Origin: Dipteronia dyeriana
Taxonomy: Eukaryota; Streptophyta; Magnoliopsida; Sapindales; Sapindaceae
Assembly: GCA_032871835.1 (NCBI GenBank)
Contig: CM065297.1
Location: 95,253,052-95,317,051, forward strand
Length of the DNA stretch: 64,000 bases
Reading direction: 5' to 3'
Shown here: in pieces, positions 57,480 through 64,000 of the stretch
Layout: the number at the start of each line of letters is the position of its first letter
How positions within the stretch are numbered: position 1 is the first letter of the stretch
The notes under the pieces: model-generated
What the model saw: the letters and a program-made list of their open reading frames with translations, nothing else
Database searches by the model: none
What the model was told of the DNA's origin: nothing
Translations under genes and position numbers: made by a program

Positions 57480-59596
57480 TTGGGGTGGAAAATGGAAAAG
57501 TCATCATGGTCAATATTGGTATGAAGGTCAAAGAGCGAAGGCGTTTGATTTCCAAGAGATGCAAATTATGATCAATTATTAGATAAGGTATACTGTGTTA
57601 CTGGAATTGATCGAGATCATTATCAGGTTAGTATGACGACCGTTGCACAAACTTTTCGTCCTAGTATGCCTATTGAGATTGTTGATGATGAGGACGTTGT
57701 TTTGTTGCTTCGTCGAGAGAATGTTGACCCATTAGTTTGCATAAGTGTTGAAGAAATCAACCATGTGTGTCCAGAAATGAATCATAAACTACCAGAGTCC
57801 TCTTACAACCCACATCATACAACTCTTGAGTATGAATTTCATCATACACACCAAAGCAATATACAAGTTAGTAATATGGATGTGTTTCAAAGGTCAGATG
57901 TACCTAACATGGGTGCCAATTTGGATGATATTTGATAGGGTTTTACAACACGTTATCAAGTTCGGTGTATTGTGGAGGATTGTAGTTGGAAAATGCGTGC
58001 GGATAGGGTTTAAAATTCGGATTATTTTCATATTAGAAAATTTTACAATCACCACACATGCTCTACAGAAGCACGATTTCCACATCAGAGGCAAGCAAGC
58101 GCACGGGTCATAGGGGAAAATATAAAAGACAAATTTCATGATCATCGTTTATACAAGCCTAAGGAAATTGTACACGACATGCAGAAGGAGTTTGGAATCT
58201 CTTGTAACTACCACAAAGGGTACCGAGCTAGACATATTGCCTTAGAGGAGATTCAAGGAACATCAGCTGAGTCATACAGTATTTTACCATCATACTTGTA
58301 CATGTTAGAGCAAACAAATCATGAGACTATTACAGACTTCCACATAGATTCGTCTAACAGGTTCATGTATATGTTCTTTTGCTTCAAAGCTTGCATAGAT
58401 GGTTTTCTGTCTTCGATTAGACCGGTGATTGCTATCGAATGGACGTTTTTGACAGGTCCTCATAAAGGAGTATTATTTGTGGTTGTGTGTATGGATGACA
58501 ATGAGCAAATATTTCCTTTAGCGTTTGGTGTTGGCGAATCAGATTCAAATGAAGGTTGGGAATGGTTTTTATCTAGGTTGCATAAAGCCGTTGGTGAAGT
58601 TGAAGATTTGGTTATCGTTTCTGACAGGAAAAATAGTATCATAACCAGTGTAGAAAAAGTGTTCCCAAATTCATTCCACGGTGCATGTGCGATACATTTA
58701 CAACGGAACATTCTTGCACACTATGGCAAGAATAAAGCACGTAAATGGTACTTTGAACGGGCAACCAGGGTGTATCAGGAAAGTCAATTCCTACAACTGA
58801 TGTAACAACTAGCAAATATTAATTCCGAAGCAGCTCAATATGTCACGGCTGTCAGGTTTGATCGTTGGTCGCGAGTATACAGTCCAAGAAAAAGGTACAA
58901 CATAATGTCAACCAACATTGCAGAGTCCATGAATAATGCACTTAAAGGATGCAAGGAATTGCCTATTACCGAGTGATTGATTACAACAGAGGGGTTCTTC
59001 AGGGTTGGTTCTATGAACGTCGCACATCTGCACTTAAACTTATAACTCAATTAACAACAGCCGCAGATGTAGCCATAGGCGTCAAGGATGAGCAAGCACG
59101 ATATATGCGGGTTTACCCCATCACATTTTACACGTTCATTGTTAAAGATGGAGATTTAGATGGACATGTGGATTTGACAACAAAAACCTGTACATGTAGA
59201 GAATTTGATGTCGACCAACTTCCATGTGCATATGCATTAGCTTGCATTAGGTTACGAGGATTTTCGTTTCCAGATTATTGTTCCCCTTATTACACTAGTG
59301 CGTTCCTTGTTACAGCATACAACGGGGAAATACATCCCGTGGGACAACCCAGCGAATGGTTGGTTCCTTTGGATATTGCATCAAAAATTGTTCATCCACC
59401 AGTAGGTCGTCGTCCTCCTGGAAGATCTAGAAAGAATCGTATCCCGTCATTTGGTAAGGAAGTAACTCAAAGGAGATGCATAACTTGTCACCGTGTTGGT
59501 CACAATAGCCATACGTGCACCTACCCGAAGTCCAGTACACCATCAAATGGCATAGGAAGAACAAGTGAAATTGGTGAGGCAAGTGGGTTGCTTTAG
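57480..59596 (+). pseudogene. MULE transposase (mudrA-type), broken
   Basis: The N-terminal MuDR domain starts near 57480 ('GGKWKSHHGQYWYEGQRAKA') with a frame change into 'LLDKVYCVTGIDRDHYQ', then 57633-57935 with 'MPIEIVDDEDVVLLLRREN'. Stops lie at 57933-57938 and 58012, a stop at 58803-58805 and a frameshift near 58950-58970. The DDE core has Glu (58437-58439, 'RPVIAIEWTFL') in place of the first Asp. The second Asp ('VIVSDRKNS') and the Glu ('NIAESMNNAL') remain. The SWIM zinc finger at 59189-59235 reads 'CTCREFDVDQLPCAYALA', with Tyr (59231-59233) in place of the zinc-binding His. A CCHC knuckle 'CITCHRVGHNSHTC' follows, and the frame ends at 59596. It would cut and join the element's ends in the nucleus; this copy cannot. 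Confidence 0.9.
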
Positions 59597-60026
59597 GTAG
59601 TTGAAAACTTATAAAATTCCATGCCTGGCATTTTGTTCTCAATTTTTTGTGATCTTCATGTAATTCATATGTAAGAGGCATTTATATTGTACTGTGCAGT
59701 TTTTTTACTTGACAAATGTAGTAAAATACTTCTGATTCATGTGATATATAAGTGCAGTTTTTTACAGTCAATGTGTACTCTATTAAATATAATTTACAAA
59801 ATTTCAGCAGAGTACCGTTTATTTTTACAATAAATCCATACTTTTTCGGTCCCTGCAAATACAACACTTCTAATATTCATAAAATATCTCACATCACCAT
59901 ATCACACGTTTCACTCACATCACCACCACAACATATATAAAATGCTAGTCTCAAATATTAAATTTAGCATTATACACATAAGTTTGCATTATTTACACTA
60001 GGCACTTGTTTTGAATTTTAAAATAT

Positions 60027-63000
60027 TTATGTTGCTATTTTAACTCTAAGGGGTGCTCCATCTTTCGCTTCTATGTCAAATTGTTTTCCGGCCCATATGT
60101 ACTCCAAGAATTTCAGAGTAAAAATACCACAGTCGGACCTATATCAAATAAAAAACCATAATTAACAAAAAAAAACATCAACTGCCACATAAACTTTAAC
60201 CATTCAAACATACACAAAGACATACTCATTGCCTTGATGTGGAACGCCTTCTTCAGGTCTTTCGACAACAAATGATGTAGGATCGTTATAAGTATCGGGC
60301 ATCGCATGCACCAACAAAGATGGCAACATCTTTCTAAGACAAGTTGCCCACCTTAGTATTTCATTAACACTATTGGCGTCCGGGTATGAGTCATATACTT
60401 TAATGGCCCGCTCCTTCAAGTTGACCTCTACCGTAACCCAATGATTTCCATTTACATTTGCAGGAAACAAAATCTGAAAAATCAAGCAACGGTCAAATGA
60501 ATATGTTAATATACAAATTACTAATAGTTGAATAACAACATGTTAATATACAAATTACTTACACCATGAATTGTCCACCAATGTACCGAAGCATTCACCG
60601 GGTATTTTCCAATAACATAGTCTATCATTGTGTTGTCCCATTTGTAGGTTTCATGCTTGAATTGTTTTTTAGCCTTAGAAAAAGTTGACCATCTTCCTTG
60701 AATTTTTATCTACAAAACTTGTCAAAAATGGTTAGATTTGGTCAATGAAAAAAAAACAGAATTAGTAAATGTTGTTGTCGTAAATGTGTTTAAATACCAT
60801 GAATGTGTAATCCAATAACGCAATGTCTGGGTTGTATAACTGAGGATAGAAATAGGCACGTCGCCGCATTAGACGACAATATGTCTCTACATGCTTTCAT
60901 GAAACATATTTGTATTACAGCAAATGCATACAATATAGTAATGAATTGCAATATAAGAAATACAACTTACATCTCCCTCTAACCACCCGTTTGGAGATAG
61001 CAACAGTTCAAACCAAGCAGGCTTTGCTTCAAGCAAACCTACGTTCATGCTGTTAACGTTGAATAATAAAAACTTATTAATAAAATTGGAGTGGGGATTA
61101 CAATAATAATGCATGCTTTAACATACCATGTGTTCTTGTTGTCCTTTATCCATGATTGCATTGAACGTAGAATTTCCTCATCCACTTCAGTATCACTTCC
61201 GAATTCAGGCATTTTCGGTTTCCTAGGCCTCTTTGCCATGGGATCAACGTACGGGCTCACAGTAAAGGCGGACCGTTTGCGATCTCTAGGTACTCTTATG
61301 GTATGCTTTGGTGGCCTTTTCAATTGCTTGACATCTTCGCTTGTCTCGGACACGACGATAAATTCAGGAGACGTAACACCACGAGGAACTGAAGGTTGAT
61401 AGTCTTGGATGTTGTCATCTTCGCTAAGATCGGTCATAGTATGTTCATTTAACTACATCAAATATAAATCACTTTCATTAAAACCAATTAAAAATTAGAG
61501 GAATTTACAAATTAGACCAACATGTACCTTTTCAGCCACTTTGTTCAAACATATAAGCTCCGTCAAACGAAGGAATCCCATTCGCATTTCATCCATCAGT
61601 GAATTCTTCATAGAAGTCATCTGATCTTTTAAATCATTTTGTTGTGCTTGCATATCATCCAATCTTTTATGGACCTTCTCAAGTGTAATCAGTTCTTTCT
61701 TCTTTCCTCTGACTTCAATTTTTTTTAAAATTTGTAGTTTGATGATCTCCCTCATTATCATTCTCATTAGCATCATCAACGTCATCTTCAACATCATCTT
61801 CAATATCATCCTCAATATCATCATCAATATCATCCTCACCGAGACAGCCGTCCACATCAGGTGATACATATTGGAGTTGACCCATAACCGTCCAATACGG
61901 TTTCTTTGATTCATCACCAGAGGGCCCAAGAACTTTGTATATGGTAAGCTGAAATTTTAGAAAAAATAATAATTAGAGCCAAGAAAAAAATAACTAACAA
62001 ATAAAATACATCTTAATATAAGCAACAATATTAACTACTTACATTTTTAAATTTAAATATGTTTTTTAAAATATCTGCATATGCGGGAGTTTCTGTGCAT
62101 CGCCAATTCAAAATTCTGGGGGTGACATTGTTCACCCAAACAGCATATCCAATTGTGGCTCATTTTGGTATTGCTTCGATTCCCCACACCTGATAACGAT
62201 AAAAAACATAGTAAGATTTATCAATAACCACACATCATGTTGCCTAAAAAGATTTTATTAAATTCATTAATTATATCACACATCACCTGAAAAGCTGTCA
62301 AAAACCCATAAACGTTGTACCTCTCCACTTTACGTTTCGCTGGAACATCAACCCCCTCCTTGAACTTATCCTTGAACTTATCATCACGACCAACAAGACA
62401 ACTAGAAAGAGAGTTAAATGTCCTTGTGTATATGAATGACCCCCACGGAAACTTATTAAAAGCATCTAAATCATCCACTAACTCCAATGCCCAATAGAGG
62501 ATAGCATTCCTATCGTCCTTGCCAACCAACGTTATCTCTAAAAAAAATATTAAAGTCAACTTCACCATATCTTCATCACTATTGTTATTATTAGGGATAA
62601 GGTTTCTAAACCAATCAGCAACCATTTTAACACTGACTTTACTTTCTTGGAAGTAGGATCGCCGAAGTCTACTATTCTTTCGATTGAAAAGATTCGATGT
62701 GGATTCAGAGTATTCTCCAAAGGCTAGTCCAGTAACTAAACAAAACTCCACTGGACTGAACCGTATCATCCCGTTGCCGACATGATACCACAAACAAGAT
62801 GAATTTTCTTCCTCATTCTTAACATGACACTCCCTAAGCAAGATATGGTGACAAAATTGGCCAGACAAAACCATATCACTCACATCTAAAAAATGACCGA
62901 AACACGTCTCTTTAAACATATCGAGTTGTTTTGGTGAGAGACACGATTTAATAAGTCTTATACTATCCCAATTACAATACCCAGAAACTCGAGATGGAAA

Positions 63001-63087
63001 ACGATCACATTCCTTGATCTTAAGTGACTCAAGTAATTTCTGTCCACCCATGTGTATATACCTAAATACATTCCATAATACATTCAT
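60027..63087 (-). pseudogene. ULP1-like SUMO protease gene with DUF1985 domain (MULE-borne, nine exons, two lesions)
   Basis: Exons (minus): 63087-62287, 62189-62043, 61948-61528, 61452-61127, 61049-60971, 60884-60798, 60709-60563, 60473-60226, 60138-60027, all GT-AG. Exon 1 is a DUF1985 domain ('FGHFLDVSDMVLSGQ', 'LRECHVKNEEE', 'FSPVEFCLVTGLAFGEY'). Exon 3 holds an Asp/Glu run and a coiled coil. Exon 4 is basic, nuclear-signal-like ('MAKRPRKPKMPEF'). Exons 5-9 are the C48 peptidase: His in 'NGNHWVTVEV' (60441-60443), Asp in 'VYDSYPD' (60390-60392), Gln and Cys in 'HQGNESDCGIFTLKFLEY', split by the last intron (Cys at 60129-60131). So the catalytic set is complete. Lesions are a TGA at 60162+2000, i.e. 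62160-62162 in exon 2, and a frameshift at the T8 run 61719-61726 in exon 3. The family removes SUMO or related tags; the role in the transposon is unknown. Start could also be Met at 63051. Confidence 0.82.
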
Positions 63088-64000
63088 ATATTAACTAAAG
63101 TAAAAAATAAAAATATTGAAAAATACATTGTCTGCTCAACTGGCCAAACCATGGTGGAGATGTACAAACAAAAAGAAAAATATCATTAAATCAAAATAAG
63201 GACCACAAAATAACATCATATGCTTATATACATCATCAATTTCAGCAGAATTTGACAATTCAAGCTGCCAAATTTTGGCCAACCCGATGACAATTAAACA
63301 TCAACACAGAAAACAACTCAAAACAGCCTCTGAAGCACACAAACACAACACAAAACAGTGATATACATGGAATGTATATAGAGTTTGAGATTCAAATGTA
63401 CTACTAGTGAGTTTCAATATGTATTATATATCAGTTCTACTCTACATACCATGAACATCTAAAACAGCAGCAAGAACATCTAAAACAGCTGCAATTTTTT
63501 TACGTGCATTTTTTACTTCTAGAAATTAAATTGATAATTTTGTTTGATAGAATAATTTACAAGATTACTCATTACCAGCAGCAAGAACATCTAAAACAGC
63601 TGCAATTTTACAGCAAGCTTCTAAACATCCTAGTTTACGCAATTGAATCAAAAATAAACAAGATATCAATATTTAAACACATAAAAATTAAAAAGCATAC
63701 ACTCAAAAACTAAAACAAGAATCGCATTTTCATAATCTTGTCATCTCGTGACTTCCATGTGCTATATCTGTTTGGTTGCAAGGAAAGTGCATGCAGGAAA
63801 ATCAAAAGGAAAAACATGAATTCAAAAAATCTCTCAATCGATCAAACAAAAGTAATTGAACACGTAAAGAGAAAACCCTAACACTTCACGATTCACTCAA
63901 CCAAACAGAGCAACTCAGTTGAAACTTGGTATTCATCATTTGCTTGTATTGTGAATTAAGTACGATCAATGCAAACCCTAAAATCAATTTCAACTCAAAA
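63088..64000 (-). other. Leader/upstream region of the ULP1-like gene
   Basis: No coding frame recognised. A direct repeat CAGCAAGAACATCTAAAACA followed by GCTGCAATTTT occurs at 63467-63497 and 63580-63610. On the minus strand this is the likely 5' leader or promoter of the gene. No MULE right terminal repeat is visible before the window ends. Confidence 0.45.

Larger units (their letters stand above)
56457..64000 (+). mobile_element. Mutator-like element (MULE) carrying mudrA and a ULP1-like gene; right end beyond window
   Basis: The left end AGGGTTTTTAGCAAAAATGC with following CCCTATTTTAGGGG and TAGCAAATCTACCC has the look of a MULE terminal repeat. Next come a palindrome array (56863-57372), a transposase pseudogene on the plus strand (57480-59596) and a DUF1985/ULP1-like gene on the minus strand (60027-63087). 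The genes are convergent. Plant MULEs with this layout are known (Kaonashi, CUMULE). The right terminal repeat and target duplication are not in the window, so the element is at least 7.5 kb. The exact left boundary is uncertain by several bases. Confidence 0.78.

Noticed and set aside
60113..60307. Separate 64-codon minus-strand frame at the end of the ULP gene
   Set aside because: It reads through the last intron. Splicing 60225-60139 out gives the conserved DCG-containing exon instead.

Overview
The window is nuclear DNA of a flowering plant, most likely a eudicot. It is AT-rich, has split genes with GT-AG introns, and is dominated by transposable elements. The only clearly intact cellular gene is a 22-exon gene on the + strand (10093-38212) encoding a 680-residue chloroplast LepA/EF4 translation GTPase. 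Every splice junction keeps the frame. The coding sequence (about 2.0 kb) is spread over 28 kb because the introns are packed with transposons.

Layout. 1-1080: decayed LINE remnant (- strand). 1190-8768: decayed Copia element (+), split by a 2.16-kb LTR-like insertion and ending in a long 3' LTR. 8770-10092: AT-rich intergenic DNA. 10093-38212: LepA gene. Intron 6 carries a Copia remnant, a TRIM-like fragment and a piece of plastid 16S rDNA. Intron 8 (8.1 kb) carries a complete Copia element with about 99% identical LTRs, inserted in a TRIM-like element, plus a truncated second Copia. Intron 10 has an inverted-end repeat and another TRIM-like copy. Intron 15 has a Copia RNase H remnant. Intron 18 has a DNA transposon nested inside another.

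38930-52245: a large decayed Copia element (-). It contains a probable solo LTR and a MITE, and its 5' LTR is broken by a Mutator-type element, a 3.1-kb PIF/Harbinger-type element and a related 0.7-kb MITE. 52301-53160: a diverged tandem duplication. 53225-53602: hAT-type MITE. 54240-55450: fragments of cellular genes. 56161-56450: a 33-bp minisatellite.

From about 56457 to the window end: a Mutator-like element (MULE). It has a terminal-repeat-like left end, an array of nine GC-rich palindromes, a broken mudrA transposase gene (+), and, convergent with it, a nine-exon ULP1-like SUMO-protease gene (-) with an N-terminal DUF1985 domain. The ULP gene has one in-frame stop and one frameshift in its N-terminal half. 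Its catalytic His, Asp, Gln and Cys are all present once a short last exon is recognised. The right end of this element lies beyond 64000.

The MULE with its palindrome array and protease gene is the best candidate for an unusual system. Transposons carrying ULP-like genes are known in plants (Kaonashi in Arabidopsis, CUMULE in melon). I am not aware of the palindrome array having been described.
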